From NCBI GenBank assembly GCA_947489585.1, contig CANLEE010000001.1, positions 738,946-802,945 of the forward strand: a DNA stretch of 64,000 nt, written 5' to 3'. Each line of letters opens with the position of its first letter. Position 1 is the first letter of the stretch. Below the pieces are notes generated by a model, which ran no database searches, was not told where the DNA came from, and worked only from the letters and a program-made list of their open reading frames with translations. Positions 38,081 through 47,150 of the stretch are shown here, one piece after another. The position numbers and the translations under genes were made by a program. The stretch comes from an uncultured Psychroserpens sp. GTDB lineage: Bacteria > Bacteroidota > Bacteroidia > Flavobacteriales > Flavobacteriaceae.

Positions 38081-39324
38081 AATTTCGGCTGTGATATCAA
38101 TCTAATATCTTGATTTTCCCATAAGGGATAGTCTGCTTTCCCCGTATTATCATATAAAGGCCATTGACTATTTGAAAGATATAATAAGCCATGTGAAGTT
38201 AATTTTATATTAGTTGGCTCACCTTTTGTTTCTAAAGCATTGTCTATAATCTCAATTTTACTGATCATATTAGAGTTGTGAATAATCTTTATAACTCTTT
38301 TAGGTGTGGAACTATTTTGAACAGCGAATAAAGTATTAGAATTTAAAAATGTAAGACCATCTATACCTTTCAACAAATAGTCTTTTGATGTTTTTAACCA
38401 GACTCTATCTGTATAGTCATTTAAATTAATTTTAACAATGCCTTTAATATAGTCGGCAACATAAAGAAATTCCTTTTCTTGATCAATGGCAATTCCTTGT
38501 AGATTAAATGCTTCATCAATTTTAATAATATCTTGAACCGTATTATTATCTGTATTTATAATTAATAACTCCGGATTTAGTGAACTCGTAGCGTATAATT
38601 TACTTTTATATGTTACCATACTTCCTATTATGGATTTATTAGGAATTTCGATTTCATTTACAACATGCATATCTTTCTTTCTGAGTTTGAATAGTGTTGC
38701 ATTATTTTTTTCATGCTCTTTAAATTCTCTATAATTTTGAATCATTGATGTAGAAACCCAAAGAAACTGCAGGTTGCTATCTTGGGCAATGGCCATAGGA
38801 GATGACATAAAATAAGCCTTAGAGTCTAAAAACCCTAATTTTTGATTGTACTTAACAACCATTCCATTATGTAAATCTGTATAATAAAAATAATCACCAT
38901 TTATTACAAAATCTTCAATATGGCTTTTTTTTGAGAGGCTTAAAAACAATTCACTTTTTATACTCTGTTTTAAAAATAATTCTCTTTTTGATTTAAAATC
39001 TTCTCTATAGTCACTAGAGTCCAAAAAATCGCTTAATTCCTCATTTTCATTCAGTTTCAGATTAGCATTCCAACTTAACAGGTAAGAAAATTGCTCAAAT
39101 GAAGCATTATAATTTTTTAGCAAGGCATAAGACAATCCTAAATTATACAACAACGTTGGTTGTGATGGGTGAATATTTAAGGCTTCTAAACTGTAATCCC
39201 TAAAAGCTTCAAACTCATTATTTTTATAAGACTCCATACTTTTTTTGTATAGATCATTTAAACTTTGACTCGATAAGTTTAGTGTTATTAAAAGTCCGAA
39301 AAAAGTAATGAATAGATGTTTCAT
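38077..39324 (-). CDS. Exported TPR and beta-propeller protein
   Basis: From the ATG at 39324 (MKHLFITFFGLLITLNLSSQ) the protein has a proper signal peptide; a longer in-frame extension to 39405 has no such feature and overlaps the upstream gene. TPR-like helices cover about 24-100 (LYNLGLSYALLKNYNASFEQF), and the rest is a beta-propeller of NHL/SMP-30 style (GIAIDQEKEFLYVADYIKGIVKINL). A periplasmic or outer-membrane binding or scaffolding role is likely. Second gene of a three-gene lipoprotein operon. Confidence 0.72.
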   Translation of the reverse strand: MKHLFITFFGLLITLNLSSQSLNDLYKKSMESYKNNEFEAFRDYSLEALNIHPSQPTLLYNLGLSYALLKNYNASFEQFSYLLSWNANLKLNENEELSDFLDSSDYREDFKSKRELFLKQSIKSELFLSLSKKSHIEDFVINGDYFYYTDLHNGMVVKYNQKLGFLDSKAYFMSSPMAIAQDSNLQFLWVSTSMIQNYREFKEHEKNNATLFKLRKKDMHVVNEIEIPNKSIIGSMVTYKSKLYATSSLNPELLIINTDNNTVQDIIKIDEAFNLQGIAIDQEKEFLYVADYIKGIVKINLNDYTDRVWLKTSKDYLLKGIDGLTFLNSNTLFAVQNSSTPKRVIKIIHNSNMISKIEIIDNALETKGEPTNIKLTSHGLLYLSNSQWPLYDNTGKADYPLWENQDIRLISQPKL

Positions 39325-39337
39325 AGTTATTTTATTG

Positions 39338-39354
39338 ATTACGAGTTTGTTATA
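39338..39354 (-). repeat. 17-base upstream element, copy 2
   Basis: Plus-strand ATTACGAGTTTGTTATA, 14 bases upstream of the start codon at 39324. It is a one-mismatch copy of 37021-37037 before susC. Confidence 0.5.
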
Positions 39355-39370
39355 TAAAAATTTAAATAGA

Positions 39371-39892
39371 TTATAAGTTATTATAAGCCTTAGTATAAGA
39401 TGCATTAAAATGTTTCAAAAAGCGTTCTAGAATACTTAAATTCATTTGATTATCCTGCCGTTTTAAAACTTGAATGGCTTCACGTAATTTTGGTTTATCT
39501 TTCTCCAAAAAAGCAATTGAACCAGTGACATAACACTCCCAAGTTTTAGATCCTCCTTCATATGCTTGTTCCCATTCAGCAATAGCCGCTTTGTAATTTT
39601 CTCTGAAAGCATGTAGCTGTCCGAGATGCCAACGAAGATTTCTTGACTGAGTGCTAGTAAGTTTATTTACTTTAATATATTCAGGTATTAACATACGTAC
39701 AAGTTCATAATCTCCAGAGTGCTTTCTAAACCCTTGAGAGGATTGATCAAATTCATCAAGTGGTAAACTCATCAATCTGTTATATTCTCCTATTCGAATA
39801 CTATCTACAATTAATAGTTTTTCATTTCTATCACAAGCTATTATTAAAAATGCAATTAATATAAGTGTTAAAGTAGTTAGTTGATTCTTCAT
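39371..39892 (-). CDS. TPR-containing lipoprotein of unknown function
   Basis: The 173-residue protein has a lipoprotein signal ending LIIAC20. The middle has TPR-like helices (LRWHLGQLHAFRENYKAAIAEWEQAYEGG near 96-124). It is the first gene of the operon with the propeller and the DUF6503-like lipoprotein. I do not recognise the family. It is divergent from the LytTR regulator at 40286. Confidence 0.6.
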   Translation of the reverse strand: MKNQLTTLTLILIAFLIIACDRNEKLLIVDSIRIGEYNRLMSLPLDEFDQSSQGFRKHSGDYELVRMLIPEYIKVNKLTSTQSRNLRWHLGQLHAFRENYKAAIAEWEQAYEGGSKTWECYVTGSIAFLEKDKPKLREAIQVLKRQDNQMNLSILERFLKHFNASYTKAYNNL

Positions 39893-40285
39893 GCGTTTTT
39901 ATTTAAAATTAAATTCGTTCACTCTATCATCTTAAAGTAATTATAAAAAACACCTGAAATTTGTCTAATTAATTAGTATAACTAAAGAATCGTATTTTCA
40001 ACTAGATTAGGCTATTTATAAAAGCGAATTAAAACAACTATTTCTATATAGTTTTAATATGTAAAAATAGTTTTATATACTTTTAAAGTAATTTAGATGA
40101 TATTTTAAAGGCAGATTTTGATAAAAAACACCTGATAATGAACTTAATTATCAAATTTTGATTACAAAATATCAAAATAGAAACACATGCCATATAGTTG
40201 CATAAATTACCTGTTTTGAATAATCTGAATCTAATTAGTCTTATTTTTAATAAATTTAATAGGTTATTATTAAATACTAAAACGC
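39893..40285. other. Divergent control region between the lipoprotein operon and the LytTR system
   Basis: This 393-bp AT-rich region has no open frame of note. ATAAAAAACACCTGA occurs exactly twice in the same orientation, at 39943-39957 and 40121-40135, one near each gene start. These may be binding sites for the neighbouring LytTR regulator, which is inference. No clear -33/-7 pair was found. Confidence 0.5.
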
Positions 40286-41077
40286 ATGAAAATCCTTGTT
40301 GTTGATGACGAAGCCTTAGCTCGTAAACGAATAATTAGCTTGTTAAATGAAGTAGGGATTATTGATGATATTTCTGAAGCAACATCTGGTAAAGAAGCAA
40401 TTCTAGAAATCGACAAAATCAACCCTAGTCTTTTGTTTCTTGATATTCAAATGACAGATATGACTGGTTTTGATGTGCTTAGAAATATTGATTATAGAAA
40501 AATACCTATAATAATTTTTGTAACAGCCTATGATGTTTTCGCAGTTAAAGCATTTGAATTACAAGCCTTTGATTTTTTATTAAAACCTTTTAAAAGAGAG
40601 CGTTTTTTTGACACTTTGGAAAGGGCTAAATCTAAGATAAAACTACAAGAACAGAATAGCTTCAAAACAAGAATTGCAGAATTACTAAAATTCGTAGAGA
40701 ATGAGTCTCCATCGGCTTTTGCATCATCAAAAAACTATCTCAATCAGATCGTTTTAAAAGCCAATAATAAATATTCATTCATAAATACTACTGAAATTAA
40801 ATATATTACCTCAGCAGCCTATTATGCAGAAATTTACTTATTAAATCAAGATAAACATTTGTACAGAATTTCTTCAATGACTGACTTATTTTCAAAACTC
40901 AATCCGCAAGAATTTGCTAGAGTAAATAGGTCTACAATTATCAAATTATCTCAAATCAAAAATGTTATAAGTGAAGGCATGGGAGACTACAGCATCATAA
41001 TGAAGGATACCAACTCATTCACACTTTCTAAAAAATACAGAAATGATTTTTTAAAAACCATGTCTATTAAAAATTAA
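40286..41077 (+). CDS. LytTR-type response regulator
   Basis: The 263-residue protein has a receiver domain (1-120: DDEALARKRI acidic pocket, phospho-acceptor Asp in LLFLDIQMTDMTGFD near residue 54, Lys in LLKPFKRER near 100) and a C-terminal LytTR DNA-binding domain (about 155-260: KYSFINTTEIKYI, EFARVNRSTIIKLSQI). It pairs with the histidine kinase gene 4 bp downstream. Confidence 0.93.
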   Translation: MKILVVDDEALARKRIISLLNEVGIIDDISEATSGKEAILEIDKINPSLLFLDIQMTDMTGFDVLRNIDYRKIPIIIFVTAYDVFAVKAFELQAFDFLLKPFKRERFFDTLERAKSKIKLQEQNSFKTRIAELLKFVENESPSAFASSKNYLNQIVLKANNKYSFINTTEIKYITSAAYYAEIYLLNQDKHLYRISSMTDLFSKLNPQEFARVNRSTIIKLSQIKNVISEGMGDYSIIMKDTNSFTLSKKYRNDFLKTMSIKN

Positions 41078-41081
41078 TATC

Positions 41082-42152
41082 ATGTTAGACAAAAAGTTAA
41101 TTCGTTTTATCGTCTTTTTCTATTTTATTAGTACTACTTTTTCTGTTATAATATCTATAGTTTATGTACTAACATCGAAATTAGCTGACAAAGAATTAAA
41201 CCTAGTTGATTTAATCATTACTCATTTGTTTAACTATGGAACTAAATTCTTATTTATCATTTTAGCAATAATCTTTACTAAGAAATACATCATAGACAAT
41301 GTTTCTTTGGCTTTAAGTATTATTATTCACACCTTTATTTCAATCATTCTATCAGTATATTCAGCCACTTTATTATTACTTTACGAAAAGTACTTTTTAG
41401 GATATTCTGAAATAGAAATTGACACATATAGTATTGTCATGAGGTTTTTTAGAGGATCTGATTTTAACTTTTTCATTTATTTTACTTTAATGACATTCAT
41501 GTATGCCTATTACTATTTCAAAAAACAAGAATTTAATAAGCTGAAAAATTCAAAATTGAAATCACAAATGTTAGATTCTAAAATAAAAGCATTACAGTCT
41601 CAAATCCAACCTCATTTTTTATTCAATGCTCTTAACGATATATCCTCTTTAATAGAAATTAATACAACAAAATCTCAAGATGCCATATCCGATTTAAGTG
41701 AGTTTCTAAGGAATACTCTCAATTTAAGTAATAATAAATTTCATTCGTTAGAGGATGAAATCTCCTTATTAAAAATGTATTTGAAAATTGAGAAATTAAG
41801 ATATGCAGAAAAATTAAATATTGAATTCGATATTAGTGACAAAATGCTAAAAAAAGATATTCCTCCACTTTTATTGCAACCAATAGTTGAAAACTCTATT
41901 AAACACGGATATTCTTATAATCATGACAATCTAACCTTGATTGTTAAAGTATTTGATCTAAACGAAAACATTGGTTTTGAAATTATCAATAATGGGCAAA
42001 AAATTAATCCAACAGGAGTGACTTTTGGCAATGGACTAAGTAATATTATTGAAAGACTTCAAACATTATATAGTGATAACTTTTTATTTGAGATGGATAA
42101 TGATCAAAATGGTCTTGTAACGACTAAAATAATTATTCCAAAAGTAAATTGA
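41082..42152 (+). CDS. Membrane-bound LytS-type sensor histidine kinase
   Basis: The 356-residue protein has about four N-terminal transmembrane helices (to about residue 150) and no periplasmic domain of size, then a His_kinase domain with LQSQIQPHFLFNALNDISS (phosphorylated His near 180) and a HATPase N-box PPLLLQPIVENSIKHG (about 266-281), ending in a G-box FGNGLSNIIERL. It signals to the LytTR regulator encoded 4 bp upstream. The small sensor region suggests membrane or lipophilic signal sensing, which is inference. Confidence 0.92.
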   Translation: MLDKKLIRFIVFFYFISTTFSVIISIVYVLTSKLADKELNLVDLIITHLFNYGTKFLFIILAIIFTKKYIIDNVSLALSIIIHTFISIILSVYSATLLLLYEKYFLGYSEIEIDTYSIVMRFFRGSDFNFFIYFTLMTFMYAYYYFKKQEFNKLKNSKLKSQMLDSKIKALQSQIQPHFLFNALNDISSLIEINTTKSQDAISDLSEFLRNTLNLSNNKFHSLEDEISLLKMYLKIEKLRYAEKLNIEFDISDKMLKKDIPPLLLQPIVENSIKHGYSYNHDNLTLIVKVFDLNENIGFEIINNGQKINPTGVTFGNGLSNIIERLQTLYSDNFLFEMDNDQNGLVTTKIIIPKVN

Positions 42153-42183
42153 TATTTCATTTTATCTTGACAAAAACTAAGAC

Positions 42184-43677
42184 ATGAAAAATAAGTACAT
42201 TTTTTGTTTACTATTATTGACTTTTCTAAATGTCAATTCACAGCCTATAAACAATGACAACAAAAACAACCTAGAACTTCTAATAGATTTCTTGTCAATT
42301 CCAAACAATAGTAGTAACAAAGATCATATAGCAAAGAACTTAGATTGGTTACAAAAACAATTTGCAACAATCGAATTCAATTCTACTATTATAAGTGAAA
42401 GTAATGTCAATTATTTTTTTGCAGAAAAAAAGTATTCTAATGACCTACCCACTGTTCTTTTTTATATGCACTTTGATGGACAGCCAGTAGATTCAGAAAA
42501 ATGGTTTCAACCAAATCCATATACACCTGTATTGAAATTAAAAGACAATGAACTTCAAGACAAAACCGTTTCATTAGATTATGCTTTAAAACATTTCGAC
42601 TCAAATGATATTCGAATTTATGCAAGATCAGCATCTGATGATAAAGGTCCAATCGTAATGTTACTAAGCGCATTGAAAATGTTAAATGCCAAAGAGAAAA
42701 CTGCGGCATACAATATCAAAATTATTCTTGATAGCGAAGAAGAAAAAGGCAGCCCAAATATTCTCAAAATGGTAGAGCAAAATGCGAATATACTTTCCGC
42801 AGATTACTTTGTCGTATTTGACGGACCAATGCATGATTCTGCCAATCCAACTTTACTTTATGGTGTAAGAGGCATTAGTGCTTTACGGATGGAAATCTAC
42901 GGTATGTCTAAACCTCAACATAGTGGGCATTATGGTAACTATGGCCCAAATCCTGTATTTAGGACAGCTCAGCTTTTATCCTCAATGAAAGATGATTCAG
43001 GGCGAGTGCTTATTGAAGGGTTTTATGATGGTATTACAATTTCAGATGAAACACAGAGAATTTTAGACAACGTTCCTGATGATGAAACTGTATTGAGAAA
43101 GAGGGCTGGTTTTAAAACTCCCGAAAGTGTTGGAGACACATACCAAGCAGCGATGCAATTTCCCTCATTAAACGTAAGAGGAATACAATCTGCATGGGTA
43201 GGCGAACAAGTTCGAACTGTAGTTCCTGACAAGACCATTATAGAAATGGATATTAGAACTGTACCTGAATCTAAGCCAGAAATTTTAATCCAAAAGATTA
43301 AGAAACATATTGAAAAACAAGGCTTCACTATTTTAACTGAACCTGCACAACAAAAAGATTTACTCACTATTGAAAAACCTTTATATTTAGTAGAGAAGCA
43401 CTACATGTTTCCTTTTAGAACAGCTATTCAGTCTAAAATAGGGGATTGGCTGAGATCTGCTGTAAAAAAAGATAATACCGAGACTGTAGAGATTCGAATT
43501 AGTGGTGGAAGTGTTCCGCTATCATTTTTTATAAATGAACTCAATCTTCCTACAGTTCTTGTTCCACTGGTAAATCCAGATAACAATCAACATAGCCCAA
43601 ACGAAAATTTAAAGCTTAGCAATTATTTTGAAGGTATAGCAACTATAGAATCTATTTTAAGTACACCCATTGATTGA
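42184..43677 (+). CDS. Exported M20 family metallopeptidase
   Basis: The 497-residue protein has a signal peptide (ending LNVNSQ) and the M20 di-zinc set: YMHFDGQPVD, RSASDDKGPI, DSEEEKGSPN with the catalytic Glu, VFDGPMHDS, and a C-terminal HSPNENLKLSNYF. A dimerisation domain is inserted around 230-360. It should cleave dipeptides or N-acyl amino acids in the periplasm. It follows the kinase gene by 31 bp and may be part of the same transcript, which would make it a target of the LytTR system. Confidence 0.88.
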   Translation: MKNKYIFCLLLLTFLNVNSQPINNDNKNNLELLIDFLSIPNNSSNKDHIAKNLDWLQKQFATIEFNSTIISESNVNYFFAEKKYSNDLPTVLFYMHFDGQPVDSEKWFQPNPYTPVLKLKDNELQDKTVSLDYALKHFDSNDIRIYARSASDDKGPIVMLLSALKMLNAKEKTAAYNIKIILDSEEEKGSPNILKMVEQNANILSADYFVVFDGPMHDSANPTLLYGVRGISALRMEIYGMSKPQHSGHYGNYGPNPVFRTAQLLSSMKDDSGRVLIEGFYDGITISDETQRILDNVPDDETVLRKRAGFKTPESVGDTYQAAMQFPSLNVRGIQSAWVGEQVRTVVPDKTIIEMDIRTVPESKPEILIQKIKKHIEKQGFTILTEPAQQKDLLTIEKPLYLVEKHYMFPFRTAIQSKIGDWLRSAVKKDNTETVEIRISGGSVPLSFFINELNLPTVLVPLVNPDNNQHSPNENLKLSNYFEGIATIESILSTPID

Positions 43678-43691
43678 TATCTTAAATAGTT

Positions 43692-43838
43692 TTAGTTTTT
43701 GAGTAAACGATTTTTTTTTGAGTTTTCGAAATGAATTCTATTAATAGTTGAGGAATTATTGACAATCTCTAATAAATTTAATTTCATCCAAAAACGAAAA
43801 AAATGACCTGAAGATGGCTCCATAATAGTTTCTCTCAT
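43692..43838 (-). CDS. Possible 48-residue small protein
   Basis: A 48-codon ATG-TAA frame in the 324-bp gap between 43678 and 44001. It begins MRETIMEPSSGHFFRFWMK and is basic and aromatic in the first half, with no cysteine. It sits 43 bases below the upstream repeat at 43882-43938, whose second copy stands before the M16 peptidase gene. I recognise no family. It could be a secreted or signalling peptide, but that is only suggested by the nearby LytTR kinase. A chance frame is possible. Confidence 0.4.
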   Translation of the reverse strand: MRETIMEPSSGHFFRFWMKLNLLEIVNNSSTINRIHFENSKKNRLLKN

Positions 43839-43881
43839 AGTTATATATTTAATTTATTACTATAGAACTAAGTTTCGTTTC

Positions 43882-43938
43882 TATGTTACATTTTTTTTAT
43901 AATTATGATAAAAATGCAATCTTATTTGATAAATACAT
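43882..43938 (-). repeat. 57-bp upstream element, copy B
   Basis: About 57 bases match 46871-46927 at 46 positions, including the exact blocks TATGTTACA and ATAATTATGATAAAAA. Copy B ends 43 bases upstream of the 48-codon minus-strand ORF; copy A stands upstream of the M16 peptidase gene. A shared promoter or binding site is likely. Confidence 0.6.
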
Positions 43939-44001
43939 CATATTAAAGTGTCATGATTGTAACTCAATATATAACCATCTGTAGTAATACGCTTAGCACA
44001 T

Positions 44002-44961
44002 TTATTTCAATTTTATAGACCTTATGATTATATTTTCTAGACTATCAAGTGGTTTAATCGTATTTTGGGTTCTATCAACACCACTTCTTATTTGTGAATT
44101 TACGATGTAGTGGTAGTAGTCATTTCCTATTTCCCCAGTGGTACTTGAGTCAAATTCATCTCCTGATGCTAAAACTTCAACCTTGGTTATTTTGGATATA
44201 TCTTCATTGAAAAAAAACTTTGAAACTTTAGTACTTTGGTGACCTATAAAATAATCATCATAAATGGCTAAACCATCAATCACTTTGGTATTAATTGAAT
44301 CTGAAGTGGATAATAAGCTTGTTGTTTCATTCTTTAAATCTAATTTCACGATTCCTTGATCGGTTGCAACAAAAAGCGCATGCAAAGCTGTGTGGTATGT
44401 TATTCCATTTGGAAATGTATATGGTGCTAAGTTTTTGAAAAATTTTAACTTATTGGAAGTTTTATCGATTTTATAAATTTTACTGTTTACAGATTCTGTT
44501 GTGTATACATCGCCTTCATTAGTAACTGTTATATCATTAAAAAAAACTCTGAAGTTGACACTATCCACCACCTTTAACTGATACTCTTTTTTTAATGTTT
44601 GGTTATATAAATCAAAAGCCATTATAGAAGTTTTCCAATCTTTAGCATTAGACTGATTTACTATTGGTGCTGCAGCAGCACAAACCCATAGCGTATACTG
44701 TGAATTATCCATTTCCATACCAATAGGGCTTAATTTTCCAAAATGTTTTTGATTTATTATTTCTTCGACCTCGCCATTTTGGGTAATTCCTAAAATTTTT
44801 TGTTTAAATATACTACCTATATAGATTGTGTTCGTTCTTAAATTGTAAGCTGTTCCTTCTGGAATGAGGTCTTTTTCGTCAAGAATATATTCCTTTGTAT
44901 CTGCTGCACAACTTAATACTATTATAGAAAGCAACACTAAAATATAATGCACGTACCTCAT
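44002..44961 (-). CDS. Beta-propeller lipoprotein (SMP-30/NHL-like)
   Basis: The 319-residue protein has a lipoprotein signal (IIVLSC18) and repeated propeller blades (LIPEGTAYNLRTNTIYIGSIFKQKILGI near 32-59, then PNGITYHTALHALFVATDQG). The fold is like gluconolactonase/SMP-30 or strictosidine synthase proteins, but no catalytic assignment can be made. It overlaps the upstream gene's stop by 4 bp (coupled translation) in an operon with the NTF2-like and M16 genes. Confidence 0.72.
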   Translation of the reverse strand: MRYVHYILVLLSIIVLSCAADTKEYILDEKDLIPEGTAYNLRTNTIYIGSIFKQKILGITQNGEVEEIINQKHFGKLSPIGMEMDNSQYTLWVCAAAAPIVNQSNAKDWKTSIMAFDLYNQTLKKEYQLKVVDSVNFRVFFNDITVTNEGDVYTTESVNSKIYKIDKTSNKLKFFKNLAPYTFPNGITYHTALHALFVATDQGIVKLDLKNETTSLLSTSDSINTKVIDGLAIYDDYFIGHQSTKVSKFFFNEDISKITKVEVLASGDEFDSSTTGEIGNDYYHYIVNSQIRSGVDRTQNTIKPLDSLENIIIRSIKLK

Positions 44962-45452
44962 AGTTCTATTGGTTTATTAGTTGATATGGAACAATCAATT
45001 TTCCACTCTTCATCATATTTTCGGTAAATAGATGTCCATGCAAAATGCGTACTTCCTTCTATTTCATCACCTTCTTCATTTTTATAAGTAACCGTTACTA
45101 TTTTATCTACTATGGTGTAAGCCATAGTTCCATCATCAGAAAACTTAATAATAGGCTCAGTCACATCATCCCATTTCACAAATTCGACTGATGAAAAGTA
45201 TCTATTATAGCGCGAAATTGTCTCTTCTCTTTTGGGTCTTGTAATTAGTCCTCTATTCACTGAAATAAATTGATTAGATAGTTGATTCACAAAAGCAATA
45301 GAGTCTTTATTAAAATGATAATCCCTTTGTGCATTATGCAATTTTAAAATTTTGCTTTTTTCTTCAGAGGTATTAAACTTATTTTCTTTGACGCAAGATG
45401 TTGTGATTAAAACAATTAAAACAAGCGAAAAAGTATTCTTAAAATATATCAT
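44958..45452 (-). CDS. NTF2-like lipoprotein
   Basis: The 164-residue protein has a lipoprotein signal (VLITTSC20) and an NTF2/SnoaL-type domain (FSDDGTMAYTIVDKIVTVTYKNEEG and the terminal strand HFAWTSIYRKYDEEWKIDC). No enzymatic residues are identifiable. It is between the M16 peptidase gene (26 bp upstream) and the propeller gene. Confidence 0.72.
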   Translation of the reverse strand: MIYFKNTFSLVLIVLITTSCVKENKFNTSEEKSKILKLHNAQRDYHFNKDSIAFVNQLSNQFISVNRGLITRPKREETISRYNRYFSSVEFVKWDDVTEPIIKFSDDGTMAYTIVDKIVTVTYKNEEGDEIEGSTHFAWTSIYRKYDEEWKIDCSISTNKPIEL

Positions 45453-45478
45453 AAAGGCAGTATTTTATTAGTTCTAAA

Positions 45479-46792
45479 TTAAATATTTGATTTAAATAAA
45501 ATTCTAAAAGGTTTCTTTTCAAGCCATTTTAATGAAATTTCTTTGACTTGTTTTGTCGTTAATTGTTGTTGTTGTTTTAGTCTTTCATAATAAGCATTTG
45601 GAGTTCCTTTAAATAGTATACTTTTACCCAACAATTCTGTTCTACTCCACTGGAAACCTAAGTTTCTTTGCATATCTTTAATATCATTTATTTCACTTTT
45701 TTTTGCATTAATCAAGTCTTGTTCTGTCATATTTTTTTTCACTAACTCATCAACCTTATCTAGGATAAGTTTATTAATTTGATCACTATCATTTGAGTTT
45801 GAAAATTGAATTCGTATATAAAATTGCCCAGCGTTTTTATACATATCTGTATATACACCACTTTTAAAAACAGATTTAGGAAGACTATTCTCTGTTTTAA
45901 AAAAATTATTTAAATGTGCTGCAATAAGTTTCAAAGCTGCATCGTCTTTTATTTCCCATTCTGAGATAGCCCACGAAAAAACCATAGTATTTATAGAATC
46001 TTTTGGGTGTGGAGCTTGCATAGAAATATACTCACTTAATTGAGATACTGGCTTTAAGACCTTTGTTGGTTTTGGTTTTGACTTAATATCACTAAAATAG
46101 TTCTGTATCAGTTTTTTTGCTTTTGCTTTATTAAAGTCACCAACAACAAAAAGAATAATATTATTAGAATATACTATGTCATTATAGCGTTGCCTAAAAT
46201 TATCTAAAGAAAAGTTTTTATTGTATTCAATTTTGCCATAACCATTGGCTGCATAAGGATGTCCTTTACCAAATGTTCCTTCGTATATTGCCAAACTTCC
46301 CTCAGCACTCCAATGTGGGTTTTTAGCATTTCTTTCTATTTCTGCTAATACTCTTTTCCTTTGATATTCAATACGGTTTTCAGTAATACGTTTTGCTCCA
46401 GCTTTTAATCTTCCTGAGGCTCTTTGTAAAGCAAGTTCTAATCCTTCTGGTACTACCTTTAAATAAAACCTACTAAAGTCTTTTTTAACTTGCGCATTAC
46501 TTCCTTTTAAATAATGATCAAAAAATTTATTTTCATTAATTGAATCCATTTCTGCATACGGCATTATATGCTCAAAAAAGTGTTGCAATCCGTATTGTTT
46601 TGGTTGATCAATTGATGTTCCATCACGAAGCCAAAATTCTACAGAAACTTCTTCAACATTTTTATCAGGTTGTAAGACTACTTCAAGACCGTTTTGAAGC
46701 GTATAATAATCGTGTTCTAATAATAATGAATCTATTTGACAACTCGCATTCAAAAAATAGGTTAAACAAACAATCGTGCAAAATGTTCTCAT
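45479..46792 (-). CDS. Exported M16 family zinc metallopeptidase
   Basis: The 437-residue protein has a signal peptide (ending LNASC/CQ), the inverted zinc motif LQHFFEHIMPY (HxxEH, about residue 64-68) and a downstream Glu in RKRVLAEIERN. A second M16 lobe follows (VFSWAISEWEI, DMQRNLGFQWSRTELLG). Single-chain halves of this size usually work as dimers. It should degrade peptides in the periplasm. It starts the operon with the NTF2-like and propeller lipoproteins and has upstream element copy A at 46871. Confidence 0.88.
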   Translation of the reverse strand: MRTFCTIVCLTYFLNASCQIDSLLLEHDYYTLQNGLEVVLQPDKNVEEVSVEFWLRDGTSIDQPKQYGLQHFFEHIMPYAEMDSINENKFFDHYLKGSNAQVKKDFSRFYLKVVPEGLELALQRASGRLKAGAKRITENRIEYQRKRVLAEIERNAKNPHWSAEGSLAIYEGTFGKGHPYAANGYGKIEYNKNFSLDNFRQRYNDIVYSNNIILFVVGDFNKAKAKKLIQNYFSDIKSKPKPTKVLKPVSQLSEYISMQAPHPKDSINTMVFSWAISEWEIKDDAALKLIAAHLNNFFKTENSLPKSVFKSGVYTDMYKNAGQFYIRIQFSNSNDSDQINKLILDKVDELVKKNMTEQDLINAKKSEINDIKDMQRNLGFQWSRTELLGKSILFKGTPNAYYERLKQQQQLTTKQVKEISLKWLEKKPFRILFKSNI

Positions 46793-46870
46793 ATTCTATT
46801 GTTTTTTTGATAGGTGATATAATGTGTTCTTTTTTTATCAATTATAAATTAAAGAGTAAAGCGTAATTTT

Positions 46871-46927
46871 TATGTTACACCTTTTTCATAATTATGATAA
46901 AAACACACTCCAAATTGATAAGTACGT
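46871..46927 (-). repeat. 57-bp upstream element, copy A
   Basis: This is the partner of 43882-43938 (about 80% identity), 78 bases upstream of the M16 peptidase start. The rest of the 358-bp gap (46793-47150) holds the terminator at 46953-46984 and no open frame of note. Confidence 0.6.
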
Positions 46928-46952
46928 ACTATTTGATTATAATCATCGTAAA

Positions 46953-46984
46953 AAAAGTCTATCCTACTATTAGAATAGACTTTT
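46953..46984 (-). terminator. Intrinsic terminator for the T9SS gene at 47151
   Basis: A 10-bp stem (AAAAGTCTAT / ATAGACTTTT, with a partly paired loop) is followed on the minus strand by a T-run. It lies about 165 bases after the stop codon of the gene at 47151. Confidence 0.75.
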
Positions 46985-47150
46985 AAGTCAATATTACTAT
47001 GAAATATATTAACCCATCAATCATCAATAAAAATCATAAATATTGATATGTAATAAATCTAACAAAAAACCGATTTTAATATTCACCATTGATATGAATG
47101 AATTACTATTAGATATTTTAAACATAATTCAAGATACTCTAATATGTAAA

